NCBI GenBank assembly: GCA_036023115.1
Contig: JAYKKT010000061.1
Coordinates: 10,492,501-10,556,500, forward strand
Length of the DNA stretch: 64,000 bases
Direction: 5' to 3'
From: Brasenia schreberi
Taxonomy: Eukaryota; Streptophyta; Magnoliopsida; Nymphaeales; Cabombaceae
Shown here: positions 12,301 through 22,764 of the stretch, in pieces
Layout of the letters: each line of letters opens with the position of its first letter
Numbering within the stretch: position 1 is the first letter of the stretch
Program-made: the position numbers and the translations under genes
Notes under the pieces: model-generated
What the model saw: only the letters and a program-made list of their open reading frames with translations
What the model was told of the DNA's origin: nothing
Databases searched by the model: none

Positions 12301-15300
12301 ATCATAGCCTCGAGAAGTTTACTGTAAATTCCATTTCATCTTCACATGATTGCCTTGGAAACACATTTTTCACAACTTCCGATAAGATTATGTTTCCACC
12401 TGCACCACATCATGTGATTGTGTTCCACATTGCTGACCAACAGGAGAAGATAGGGCAATGTCATTGCTAGGTGATTGGTTGCAAGCAGTAAAGGCATTGT
12501 TCTGCACAACTTCAAAATTCTTAAGATTGACCAAACTTTGTTCACTACTTGGCCCTAACATGCCGTCAATATTATGAACCGGAGATCGAGTCGTGGTAGC
12601 ACGATTTCCATCTCCTAAGACAAGAGGCTGTTCAAAATCTTCTTTCGTGCCTTTATCTTTAGCTTGCACCGTTGCACTGGAACTATCAACATTTGTCTTA
12701 CATGATCTCTTCCTTCCAACACGTGAAGCATTTGGCAAAACATTTGTCAAGTTTGAACTTTTCTCCTTCATGTCTACATCATCTACCTTCTTTGAATAAG
12801 CTTTGGATTTTTCCATGGCACTCAATCGAGGAGACACTTCATCAGAAGCATTAGCGCACTGCCTCAATCACCAACATCTCAGCTTCAAACCGCAACGTGC
12901 AATAGCCTGCACCTTGAATGCTTCAACAACAACCTTCAGATGCTTTAGGACTGTCCATAGAAACAGTACATTGCCTTCTTCATTCTTAAGCCTTGCACTT
13001 CTATGGTGTTTTCAAGTCCCATGATTTCTTTTTCTTAAAATATGAGACGAGCTCCACTTCATAACACAATGTGGAGCTCATGATGGCTTGCTCCATCATT
13101 ACACAACTTTGTCCAAACTTTTTTATCGTTACTGAATAGGCATGATGCCTTTACCATATTCGTCCCAATGTGGTGGCTCCAAGGACGACTTATTTCTTGC
13201 TAAAAACACTAGAAACACCTTCCTTTCACAGCAAATCACACAAAAATCTGACTTGGGTAACCAACCACCCTTTATCTGCATCCACCTTCTTTATGCAGAT
13301 GATGGGTAATGGTTAATGATTTTCTTTTCTAAAATCATGGGATAATCCTTCTCTTTTTATTTTATCATTTCCGCCAAATTAGGAGGTGATCTTTCGTAAC
13401 TATTTTGTGGTTTCCTTCCCACAAAACCAGGAAATCTACTTTCCATATCTACCTTTATGGTTTGCTTTCCACAGGAAAAATAATCTGTAAATGCCATTTC
13501 CAGCATTTGAAATTCAAAAGAAATGAAATTACCTTTTCAAAAGATTCAAATCTCCCTTTCCAGGATTTTGTTGTAACCCCCTTTTGAAAATTTTTGGAAA
13601 GAATAGGTCAACCACCATCGTTACTTTTGGCAGCCAACACCTTCATTTTTCATCTTATTCTTCTTCCTTGAGAACTTCCTTTTTCAACTGATCAGGTGAT
13701 TTTGCATGACTTATAATTTCTTCTCCATCAAATGCCGTATGCTGCCTCTAGATGTAGAAATATAGGAGAATACTAAACAATTGACAATAATTATCTGCTT
13801 ACAAAAAAATGCGAGTCATAGCAATCCACAAATATAAGGAGCAGGGCGATACATAATAGAATCATCTGCCTGCTATCAACACCATAAAAAATTAACTACC
13901 ACAAGCATCTCATCTCCGTCCTCTTGACACATGCATATGCGCCATCCAAGGACATATCAACATGGTTTGACCAATGGAAATTGGTGTGGGATACTTGTCA
14001 TATAAGTTTGTTTCAGCCAATCATTATTTCACCTTCACCTCATCCTTTGATGAAGATTTTGATGAGGGTGATTTACCAGTAATAACCTTCTTAACTTTCA
14101 CAATCGATTTTTTTCACCATTGACACGATGCTATTCGAATGGCGGTGGACAAATTTGATTGTTACCTCTTGTTTCAAAGCTTCACCAGCCGCATTATTAA
14201 GTGCATCTGGAGAATTTATATCTCTAGACTCCACAGTCACTTCACCAACTTTCTCATCCCTGAGAGTCTTCTCTATGCTTTTTATACTCTTGGTGTTTTT
14301 CTCAACCTTTAAAGGCTCTTCAACTGTCTTCTCTTGAATCTCATTTAGCTTCTCATCTTTTCTTGAGTCAACATGTCCTTTAATCTTTGAAAACTTCCTT
14401 AAAGCTTCAGCCTTATCATTCATCTCGCATTCAAATTTGACTTTCATATCATCGTAGTTCTTCAAGAGTTTCTCCTTGTCTTTGGACAGTGAAACAAGGG
14501 TGTCTATGAGCATCTCTGAAACAAGACGCTCTTTCTCTTGCATGTGTCGTTTTAGTTCCGACTCATAAGCTGGAAGGCCACCAATATTCACTATCTTATC
14601 CTCCAGAGATTCTATCTCACTTGTAAGCTCATCAATATTCTATAATTCAACTGATCTTGCTTATGAAGCAACTCTTTACTCTTGTTCAGTTCTGCTGAAA
14701 ATTCTTGTTTCTTGCTCTCTCATCACATAAACATTGGCAGCAACCAGTCGACGCATCTCTGCCGTTGTACGACAACTGTAACAATATGATCTTTTCTTAA
14801 AAAAATCGATCCAATAGCCTTATAAGATCTGATACCATATTGGAATTCGGGATTAGTGGTGGAAGATCAAACAAACACATTAAAAAGGAAAAACATATGG
14901 GAGATCGGAGGAGGGGGGCGGACCTCGAATGGAGGCCGCCCCTCTCTTTCTCTCTTTCTTAATCACAACCTCTTAACCCTAATACAAACTTCCAGCCCTT
15001 ATATAATGGACTGTAAAACAAAAAATTACCAAAATGCCCTTCGCACTATGGGCAATTATAATAATACCCAACCATTAGAAATTACAAAAATAAATCTTAA
15101 AAACAACAGATACATATATTCTTCAACAATCCCATTCTGAACATTTATATATTGTAAGGCATGTATACAATGTGTTAAAATTTGTGAAAGTGATGTATTC
15201 TTTGTTCACTGTTCGGTTTCTGTAGGTCTTGGTTGATGCTGAATGTACACATGATGGATCTGTTAGACACATCCACAAATTTGAGCGTTGGGGATGGGAC

Positions 15301-17478
15301 ACTCTTCAATGTAGACTGTTGAATGCTCAAAGAATTGGTTCATTGACACACCTTCAGGTAATCAGATCTTGTCCTAGGCCAAAATTTTGATGATTGAAAA
15401 TTTATTCTGGCCTTATCCTAGTGAATGGCTATGAGTTATTCAGGTTCTTGTTTTGGAAAGATAAGCAGGTGAGACGGATATGAGTTGATCGATTATCGGC
15501 ATTGTGAGCTTGCCTGAATATGTTTTTGTTTTCTCTTTTTCTAATAATGCCACATAACAACCTTAATGGGAGTACAAAATACTTGTTAGGCTTGATAAAA
15601 CCAAATCAAATCCAAGCCCTTGTGCATACTAGGAGGGGGCAGCTGCATGGAATCTTAATCACTGTTCTGATTTATCTTGGCCCCATACCTAGGTTTAGAT
15701 CTTAAAAACCAAGATCACTTTTTATAGTTTTCTTCTAAGACTTTTTATGCCTTCCACAGCCTCCGAGAATCGATGACCATCAATTCTCACGTCTTTGCTC
15801 TGGACCTCCCCAGGAAGCTTGGAGAACCGTGTGATAGGGTGCACTGTCTTAAATTGATATGTAGCATTAAATGAGGCATTGCGGGACTATGCTCAATTAG
15901 GAATCAAATTGTTCTTTTCAGAAGGATAATACCATTCACCTTTTGATTTTGCTTATTGTTTGGTTTATTTTCATTTAGGCAATTGCTTTTGTGGTTATAC
16001 TTTTATGCTCTTCCTATGCTGCGGAAACACTCATATTTATTAGCTGCTTTAAGCTGTTGCAACATATATTTCAATTTATTATTATTACTATTATTACTAA
16101 ATTTGCATTATGATGCAGCTGCAGCTTCTTACTAATGGTTTTAGATTGCTTAAAGCTGGAGGATCTCTAGTGTACAGCACTTGCAGGTAAGAATAAGCAT
16201 TTCAATAGTAGTAGTAGTAGGCCTTGGTCAATGTGGGGCAAACTTCTAATAGTCAGGATATCAAATATTATGTTTTCACATCTTTAAGAAATTATTACTT
16301 CTCGTATGATGGCTCATATGTGGAAAATTGGATACTATATCTCAAATTTCTACATCTACTTTCTCTTTGCAGCTTGACTGTTGCACAGAATGAAGACATA
16401 GTTGAGCAATTTTTATCAGAGAATCCTTCAGCAGGTAATCATAATCATTGTCAACTGAGCTTGTAGTTTTTTTTCTCCAGCGTCACATTTAGCTCTCTTC
16501 CAACTAGTGTCTAAGGAAATACATCATGTGAGAAAAGTCACTACAACAACAACAACAACAACAACTAAGCCTTTTACCATACTAGACGGGGTCGGCTACA
16601 TGGATTCTTTGTTTCCACAGATACCTATCGTGTGCCATGTTAGCAGTTAACTCCCAATAAGCTAGATCATTCTTTATTGTTTCTTTCCAACACTTTTGTG
16701 GTCGTCCTCTACCTCCTTTAATACTTTCCAAATTTAGTTTTTCTAACCTTTTTATAGGTTCTTCTTTTGATCTTCTTTCTATATGTCCAAACCATCTTAA
16801 ACGATGTTCTCTCATTTTATCCTCTATTGGTGCCACTCCTAATTTTTGTGGAATGCAAGTGGTTGGCGTAGTATCTTTCCTGTTAAGTATGGTTTAGGTA
16901 TCATCTTGCTTAATTTAAATATTTGGGGTGAGTTTATGAGTTCGTTGTGCTTTGACGTATGTCAAACTTTCAGGCGTCAAATAGAACATCAACATGATAG
17001 GGAGGCGAAAGATTGAAGAAACATGGCCAATGTTGACTCAGTTGCTCAATAAGCACAAATAAATACAGTCTTGATCCATGACTAATCTTTATGAGGTCTA
17101 TCTTATCATAAAACTATACCATGCTTCATATAGTTGAAACCATAGTTAATTTACTAGTTCTAAGAGATAATTGATTCAAACACCTTCACAACTATTGAGT
17201 GACCCACAAATACAGAGATTTTCTATGATCTTATAGTTTATGTTACCTTGGTCATCCATGAGTCTCGGACCTGCACTGAAAGAACATGAACCTGTGTTTG
17301 TGATTTGTCAGCAAAAGGTGATCTTGTTATTATTCTGCAATTTTCAGAACTGCAAGAGATTGCTGCTGCTAATCGTTGGCCCTGTAGGAGCGGAAGAATT
17401 CCAAGGACAATACGCTTTGATCCACCGACATCACAAACAAGTGGTCTTTTCATTGCCAAGATAGTAAAACTGTTCTAG
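6318..17478 (+). CDS. NOL1/NOP2/Sun-family RNA (cytosine-C5) methyltransferase, 9 exons
   Basis: Predicted SAM-dependent RNA m5C methyltransferase of about 402 aa (RsmB/NSUN family). Exons by frame and GT-AG: 6318-6481, 7597-7744, 8341-8431, 8817-8989, 9142-9381, 15226-15357, 16119-16186, 16373-16434, 17348-17478; phases join cleanly and the last exon ends in TAG. Landmarks: SAM-binding VLDLCAAPGAK (about residues 127-137), GVDIAKNRL, LFVADGT, motif IV DAECTHDG (Cys279), NGFRLLKAGG, and motif VI STCSLT with the expected catalytic Cys338. The C-terminus GLFIAKIVK is typical. Motif IV normally reads P-C; here it is E-C. No PUA domain is apparent. Start ATG 6318 is preferred because it follows an acceptor-like site; ATG 6366 is an alternative. 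RNA substrate (rRNA or tRNA) and cell compartment cannot be read from sequence. Intron 5 carries an LTR element and intron 8 a LINE fragment. Confidence 0.92.
9382..10912. other. Methyltransferase intron 5, part before the LTR element
   Basis: Ordinary AT-rich intron sequence. No gene, RNA or repeat was recognised in it. Confidence 0.6.
10913..11206 (-). repeat. LTR (3' LTR in element orientation)
   Basis: Left copy of the terminal repeat. It starts TGTTGGAATTCAGG, contains a G-rich block GGAGGAGGGGGGC and the string ACTTCCAGCCCTTATATAA, and ends TTCGACA. It pairs with 14838-15128. Confidence 0.93.
11207..11221 (-). other. Polypurine tract of the intron-5 LTR element
   Basis: On the element strand the sequence just inside the 3' LTR reads AACTTGGGGGGA, a purine tract suited to plus-strand priming. 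This independently sets the element's orientation as minus. Confidence 0.75.
11222..12387. other. LTR element interior, no conserved coding
   Basis: Between the polypurine tract and the ORF at 12388 lies pyrimidine-rich DNA with imperfect repeats around words such as TTGCTG, TTCAAC and CTTCATTGCTG (about 11900-12130). No gag or pol motif is visible. Confidence 0.5.
12388..12867 (-). CDS. Unknown ORF inside the LTR element
   Basis: An open stretch of about 160 codons on the element strand. It is polar, rich in Ser, Asn and Lys, with a basic patch RVGRKRSCK and no cysteine or histidine pattern of a gag zinc knuckle, no protease D-T/S-G and no RT box. I do not recognise it. It could be the end of an element-specific protein or a captured host exon. 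It may not be translated. Confidence 0.35.
   Translation of the reverse strand: MRQCANASDEVSPRLSAMEKSKAYSKKVDDVDMKEKSSNLTNVLPNASRVGRKRSCKTNVDSSSATVQAKDKGTKEDFEQPLVLGDGNRATTTRSPVHNIDGMLGPSSEQSLVNLKNFEVVQNNAFTACNQSPSNDIALSSPVGQQCGTQSHDVVQVET
14091..14591 (-). CDS. Coiled-coil ORF inside the LTR element
   Basis: An open stretch of about 166 codons near the element's 5' end, where gag would normally sit. The first 90 residues are heptad-like and charged (YESELKRHMQEKERLVSEML, KDKEKLLKNYDDMK), followed by a Lys/Glu-rich part (KTVEEPLKVEKNTKSIKSIE). The coiled coil continues upstream of the first ATG in two frames (ELTSEIESLEDK; AELNKSKELLHKQ), so an older, longer ORF has been broken. No gag homology is visible. 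Possibly a captured host sequence. Confidence 0.45.
   Translation of the reverse strand: MNIGGLPAYESELKRHMQEKERLVSEMLIDTLVSLSKDKEKLLKNYDDMKVKFECEMNDKAEALRKFSKIKGHVDSRKDEKLNEIQEKTVEEPLKVEKNTKSIKSIEKTLRDEKVGEVTVESRDINSPDALNNAAGEALKQEVTIKFVHRHSNSIVSMVKKIDCES
14826..14837 (-). other. Primer binding site of the intron-5 LTR element
   Basis: The element strand reads TGGTATCAGATC directly next to the LTR, one base different from TGGTATCAGAGC, the complement of the initiator-methionine tRNA 3' end used by many plant LTR retrotransposons. Confidence 0.9.
14838..15128 (-). repeat. LTR (5' LTR in element orientation)
   Basis: Right copy of the terminal repeat: TATTGGAATTCGGG at its left end, TTCAACA at its right end, with substitutions relative to 10913-11206 spread along its length. 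Confidence 0.93.
16543..16845 (-). mobile_element. 5'-truncated RTE-type LINE (copy a)
   Basis: The minus strand encodes MAPIEDKMREHRLRWFGHIE and then WKETIKNDLAY and WKQRIHVADP, the C-terminal tail of plant RTE-type LINE polyproteins, ending in GGCTTAG(TTG)n. Only about 300 bp of the 3' end is present. It sits in intron 8 of the methyltransferase gene, antisense. Confidence 0.93.
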
Positions 17479-19156
17479 GCCTAGGATGATGTCTATGTTG
17501 CACGAGTTTTAGTTCAATTTAATAGTTAATTTGTGTCATGTTTCTGATGATCCATTTCTTCTTCTTCTTCTTCTCAGTTGTGATTACTTTCTCATTTTTA
17601 GAAAACGAAAAAATGAACCCAATTCAATGGATATTTATGGTATTAGTCTCTGTGTGTATGTGCATATATGTTCCTATTGGGCTTTAGGACATACTGATTG
17701 CAAGCAAGAAGCAACTTTCCCTTTGCATGCTTTGCTACACTTCCTAGGCTTTGTGATTCACTCATGTTTTAAATGTGAAAGTCACTGGAGTAAGCAGTCT
17801 CTGTTACCACACTAGTGTTTGAGATGGGACTTGAAATTTTTTGTATCAAATTGTTGGGGTTGTCTAATGACTTTCTTTCACAAGAAAAAGCTCTTTCCTC
17901 ATTTGGGCTGTAACGAACACTCTCAGTCTCAGGCCATATTAAATTGGAATCCAATGGAAACGTCTGATGATGAGGCACAATGAGCATGCTAGAAGTGCGT
18001 ACTCGATCCAGCAATTGGATCTCTTGATGAACTTGGAGAAAATTCAGTCATCGTGCTTGCTCGTAATAAAGAGAATAATTTTCTGTGTGATTCCTGTGCT
18101 TGAAGACTTTTTCATGATTCTTATGAATTTTTCAAGATGGAAATGCATGGTTGAGCATGTAATTCATTTTGATGGGAAAGATCCTCGTGATAATTCGTGT
18201 CAAGGCACTATTAGGTTTATGTCTTTAAGGTACTTTCCCTCTTATAATCTGCAATAATAAAGCGTTTTTCTTAATCTCATAGCATAGTGAATTTGTCATG
18301 CTTCTTAAGTATGCCTTATTTGATTATCCTAGAAAAAAGGTGCTTTATAATACAGTTTGAGGAGTCTTGGATGGTTTGATCAGTCATGTTAAATGATCTA
18401 AAAGACCATCAAAACCATCAAAAGGCCAGCAAAACCTCTATATTATAAGGAGTCATACTATTAGTTCATTTGATCAGTCATGTTAAATGATCTAAAAGAC
18501 CATCAAAACCTCTATATTATAAGGAGGTAGTATCACTGAGATGTCAACCACTTTTCTTCACTTGGAGTTTTCTTACTCCATTTTGTAAAACCTTTTGTAT
18601 GTTCCTTTACATGTGAAAAGATGTTTAGGAGTTGATCATATCGAGTGTTCTCTTTGACTCGACACTAATGCATGGTGAACCATGGGTTTTCTGAGACGAA
18701 TTTAAAGGTTCTTCAAAATCTCTTTGCATGAAGCTTCAATTTGTCTAATTGAAACATAGACTTTGATACCACTGTTGTTACCTTTTAATTAGACTTTATA
18801 ACCAAAGCCCGTCTTGTTTTGTAAATGAAAGGTTCCAACCTTTGCTTTAGAAGTGAACGAAACTAACAGTGGTTTGTCTCGACCGAATTGTGCTTCTCTT
18901 GCAGCTATTGATACTTTGTGTACAGTTGAGCTTTTGTAGAGTTAGGAGATTTGTTTGGACGACTTGATTGTGCATCCTGTAAGGATTTGCTGGCACTCTT
19001 TGCTCTCGGTTGTGATGATTTGCACATTATTTTGTTCGTCGTCCTTGTGATGTATAGTGAACCGGTTCTTCTAGCCTACAGTGATAAGAAGAAAGCATAA
19101 CATTCTCATGGTCGATAACTTTTGATCATGTATAGTGAACCAGTTATTTCGATGAT
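17479..19156. other. 3' flank of the methyltransferase gene, no further gene seen
   Basis: This includes the 3' UTR, whose end is unknown, and gene-free DNA. At 18761-18771 the sequence CTTTGATACCA (minus strand TGGTATCAAAG) followed by TGTTGTTACC resembles a decayed tRNA-iMet primer site beside an LTR edge, but no partner LTR was found. GTATAGTGAACC is repeated near 19051 and 19130. Confidence 0.4.
18379..18512. repeat. Direct repeat of about 40 bp
   Basis: TCAGTCATGTTAAATGATCT plus the following AAAAGACCATCAAAACC occurs at about 18381 and again at about 18475, each followed nearby by CCTCTATATTATAAGGAG. A small tandem duplication. Confidence 0.85.
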
Positions 19157-19233
19157 GTGATAATATATATACATACATACGTATATATATATGTATGTAT
19201 ATATATACATACATACGTATATATATATGTATG

Positions 19234-19279
<46 letters not shown>

Positions 19280-19310
19280 TATATATGTATATATATATAC
19301 ATATATATAC

Positions 19311-19345
<35 letters not shown>
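19157..19345. repeat. AT-rich microsatellite with TATG/CATA runs
   Basis: Alternating TA, GTAT and ATAC units that form imperfect palindromes around ACATACGTATATATATGT. All overlapping open frames are repeat artefacts. Confidence 0.95.
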
Positions 19346-19969
19346 CTTTAGCCTTTCCTCCTTTGCTTTTCCATGTCACTTCAACCATGATCACGTTTAT
19401 CTTTCAAGATATTAATCTGCAAATCAGGTCATCACATCAATACCTGGTTTATCAATTCTGAATCGGCCACGAAAAGGACGAGTGTCAAATGGGGGCGGTG
19501 TCCTACTAGAGGGAGAACCATAGTTTCAACATAGTGTTTCAGCAATATCCAGTTTCTCCTCTCCCTGGCAATATTGTAGTCAACAGTCAACTTCATGAGG
19601 AGTCACTGCAAATACTTAGCCTTTTTAGAATGGGTGCTAAAATTGGAACTGCATTGATGCATTTCTCAAAATATTAATATGGGTTGCTCGAATTTGGTAG
19701 TTTTGTTGCAATATTGAATACTTGTATAAAATCTGTTTGACCACAAAACCGTAAACGGAAATATCTAGATGGTACCTTTGACCGATAGATAAGGGACATC
19801 TTTGGCAGTTTAATTTTTTTTTATTTCTTAATACAGTCCTACCATATTCGGCAATTCCCAGCTTGCACCTCCCCTTTCACTAATTGCAAAAGCACTCTCC
19901 CTTTGGATTCTTTTTAAGCAAGCTCCTTGGGAAAATGATCCAAATGGTTAAAAAGCCATGTTTTGAAAG
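19346..19969. other. Intergenic, no gene seen
   Basis: AT-rich DNA with no coding motif or repeat recognised. Confidence 0.4.
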
Positions 19970-20345
19970 AGATATGTGACTCTCCTACCTCAAACTTTTA
20001 AATGGTAATGTCACCCTGCAACGGGACCCTATTGAAAGTAGCCAAGTTGGGAATGGAGAAATCTTAGAAAGCTAATCGTTTGATGGGTTTCGATGGTAAT
20101 GTGATCCTCCTACCTTGAATGTTTACATAGTAATGTCATCCTACATCAAGACCCTATAGGAAGTAGCCAAGTTGGGAACGAGAAAATCTTAGAAAGCTGC
20201 ACCTTTGACTGGTTTCGATGGTAACTTAATCCTCCTACTTGGAACTTTTACATGGTAATGTTACCCTACATCAAGACCTTATCGGAAGTGACCAAGTTGG
20301 GAATGGATAAATCTTAGAAAGCTAATCCTCTGACTGGTTTCGATG
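19970..20345. repeat. Tandem repeat, three units of about 125 bp
   Basis: TTTCGATG recurs at 20088, 20213 and 20338. Each unit carries the ordered words CCTCCTAC, GGTAATGT, CCAAGTTGGGAA and ATCTTAGAAAGCT. The units differ by scattered substitutions, and no unit has a conserved open frame. Confidence 0.9.
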
Positions 20346-20607
20346 CTTGTATAGTCTGTACATATTTTTTTTAGATGTAATTGATAGTGGTCTGCCTAAC
20401 TCTACTTTCCTTTTGGAGAAAGAAAATATACCTTGTTTCTCGGATCCAATCCCATAGTACAGACGGCTTCGAGATCTCAAGTTCTCATGACCTGCAACTT
20501 GTTACTCGTGTTTCCTAGCCAGGTGGCGTATTGCACTCAGTGCCATTTTTTTTTTATTAAATGACAATTATTCCCTTGATGCAAATGAGTTTAAGATGTC
20601 TATATGT

Positions 20608-20728
20608 ATCATTTTTTTCGGTTACAAGCGAAGGCCTAAGCCACACACGCATCTGCATCCCTGGGAGTCGAACTCCCCACCAGTAGCAAGTGCATCAAAG
20701 CGCCCATCCTGCCATTGAGCTAAGTTCT
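20608..20728 (-). mobile_element. tRNA-derived SINE, full-length copy
   Basis: The minus strand starts near AACCCAGAACTTAGCTCAAT (box A region TTAGCTCAATGGCAGG), has a box B, GAGTTCGACTCCC, about 45 bp on, then GGCTTAGGCCTTCGCTTGTAACC and a short A tract. The two spaced RNA polymerase III promoter boxes and an A-rich tail define a SINE. Related copies lie at 31943, 41463, 42192 and 51208. Confidence 0.85.
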
Positions 20729-21000
20729 GGGTTCATTATGAATCAAATTTTCATTACAGTAAGAGTTGGTTTGAATAATAAACAGCTACAGTAAGCTGCT
20801 AACTGTAGTTAACATACAAACGGGTGTGTCAGCTTAAGGCGAAGGCATGCCCGACTTTGTCAATAACTGAAATAGGTGAAACAATTTGTCAATGGTTGAT
20901 AATGTAGGTGCCTATTTTGAAAAGAAAACCTCATAAATAGGTAATATTTACTAATATAAGATCATGGATCAGTGCACCTAGAAATAAATGGCACCACCAA

Positions 21001-21002
<2 letters not shown>

Positions 21003-21077
<75 letters not shown>
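21003..21077. repeat. (GA)n microsatellite
   Basis: Uninterrupted GA repeat of about 75 bp ending immediately before the ATG at 21079. Confidence 0.98.
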
Positions 21078-21078
<1 letters not shown>

Positions 21079-21080
<2 letters not shown>

Positions 21081-21332
21081 GAGGAAAATTGTGAGTCTCC
21101 TTTCCCTGGTTTTTCCAATCCACACTCCCCAGATCATTTAGAGTACAGAAGAGCTCTCAGCCGGCTGCAAAACAAGGCCCCTGCACCAATACAAGTGAAA
21201 ACCGAGCCACCATTGATGGTTTTCGGTGAAGCTTCAAAGTGGAAGACAAGGCAAAGTGATGCAGCCAATGTTTGCTCAAGTGAGAAGCTTCCAATCCCTT
21301 TACTCTCACCTCCTGTGCTCCCACCGACCTGA
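21079..21332 (+). CDS. Hypothetical small protein, possibly frameshifted
   Basis: The ATG directly after a GA tract opens 84 codons beginning MEENCESPFPGFSNPHSP. Composition is non-repetitive, with a proline-rich end LPIPLLSPPVLPPT and a stop at 21330-21332. The neighbouring +1 frame continues plausibly from about 21315 (PEIDSVTVFRQANNRKDQFK) to 21471, so a frameshift or an unseen intron may separate two parts of one protein. I do not recognise the family. GA tracts are common in plant leaders, which fits a real gene, but no second line of evidence exists. Confidence 0.4.
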
Positions 21333-21754
21333 GATCGATTCCGTCACTGTTTTCCGGCAAGCCAACAATCGCAAAGATCAGTTTAAACTCATCATCAGAG
21401 ATATGGTGAAATCCAATCTTTGTTTGATAATCTTGAGTTCATCAACTTCTTGTAGTTTTCATCATGGTTGAACACCAACAATATTTTGTGCTTCTGTGCA
21501 TTATAAACATATGCAAACAACTGTAGGTTTTATGCTCTTAACATATTTACCCATGACCATGCCAATTCGGAGGCAGTTGGATTGGATTCCCGTTTACTTC
21601 TTTCAGGATTTATCCAATTCTGAGCTGTACCGGGATCCAATCTCACCGTAGAAATACAATTTCTCGATATATATCTTCTCCCTTCTGGAAAAACATGACA
21701 TGCCAATTATCAAATAACATGACATTGCTTTTCTCCAAAGAAAGGCAGATATTG
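21333..21754. other. No further gene seen
   Basis: Contains the possible continuation of the preceding ORF to 21471, then AT-rich DNA with no recognised signal. Confidence 0.35.
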
Positions 21755-21862
21755 CACAAAGTGCTCACCTGGTTAGAGGGTCGACTTGCAAGTTTTAAGA
21801 TCATGAGTTCGACATTCGGGGGCATGCACACGGGGCTTCGACCTCCCCATTTTACCAAAATA
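21755..21862 (+). mobile_element. tRNA-derived SINE of a second family
   Basis: Box A-like CTCACCTGGTTAGAGG and box B-like GAGTTCGACATTC lie about 30 bp apart, followed by GGGGCTTCGACCTCCCCATT and an A-rich end. It is oriented opposite to the copy at 20608 and differs from it in body sequence. Confidence 0.7.
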
Positions 21863-22520
21863 TAGAAAAGGCAGATTTTGTCATAATTTCTCCTTTTTTC
21901 CTTGTTCTTGGAGGAAAAATGGAAGTGAATATCGATGCGAATGACGCATAGCTCTCGATCCAAAGAATCTTCAAGTTAAAAATCATGCTTTTAGCGGTAA
22001 TCAAACTGTAGGCCTTATTAAATTCACAGGCTTTCGAGGTAAACCTCATAGAGAGGAGAGCCAGAGCTTTAGAGTGAGCTGCTTTCCTTTAATTATGCCA
22101 TCAATTGTTGGCTAGATTAATTCGAATTAAGTTTGTAATTAGTAGAGTAACATTGTGCACATAATTGAGCCAATTTTATGAATTCAAGATATAAAAGAAA
22201 AACCCCGAGATTATTGGTAGCATATCATATTGTATGATATGATAATGTAAAATATGGTATGTACGATACAACGAGGATTTGAAATATAATATTGAATCAC
22301 AAGGCAAACCACCATCCGTACACTACATATTGGTCGGCATGATGCAACTATATAAGTCCACTCATGGTTTTAATTGACTGAATTGGATTGAATCAACAAA
22401 AAATCTATAGAGGATTTTGCAATTAAGCAATTGTGATTGTTTCCTCAATTGACATCCTCTTCCTCAAAATATGTGAAACTAACAAATATTCTGCATTTGA
22501 TATTACTCCCTTCTGAAGAC
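21863..22520. other. Intergenic, no gene seen
   Basis: AT-rich DNA with no coding motif or structured repeat recognised. Confidence 0.4.
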
Positions 22521-22764
22521 TAGACATGGCCGGTTTGGAACCGGCTGGCGGTTTCAACTGGAACCGAATCAGTCCATGAACCAGCTGATACTGGAACCAA
22601 CCAAACAGAACCTGGAATCAGGGGCAATCTGGTTTGGTTTTGATTTCACGTTTCATGGAACTAGAACGGCAGTTCCATATTTTTAATTTTTTTAAATTAA
22701 AAAATTTGAAATGAGTTTTTCAGTTCCAACAGTTTAAGACCCAAACTGGAACCAGCCACGTCTA
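22521..22764. mobile_element. hAT-like MITE (GGTTC-rich)
   Basis: Starts TAGACATGGCCGGTT and ends AACCAGCCACGTCTA, an imperfect terminal inverted repeat of about 15 bp. The 244-bp body is full of GGAACC/GGTTCC words and can fold on itself. No convincing 8-bp target duplication was found, so the family assignment is by style of ends only. Confidence 0.6.

Larger units (their letters stand above)
10913..15128 (-). mobile_element. Non-autonomous LTR retrotransposon in intron 5
   Basis: A complete 4.2-kb element inserted antisense to the methyltransferase gene. Two direct repeats of about 290 bp (10913-11206 and 14838-15128) begin TGTTGGAATTC / TATTGGAATTC and end TTCRACA. A primer binding site abuts the right LTR and a purine tract on the element strand abuts the left one. 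Flanks AACCC and ATCCC look like a 5-bp target duplication with one change. The interior lacks recognisable gag, protease, integrase or RT, and instead holds two non-retroviral open stretches. LTR differences show it is not very recent. The right LTR ends only about 97 bp before exon 6. Confidence 0.93.

Noticed and set aside
18761..19077. A solo LTR beginning beside the primer-site-like CTTTGATACCA
   Set aside because: No second LTR copy, no polypurine tract and no target duplication were found, so it is mentioned only as a possible relic.
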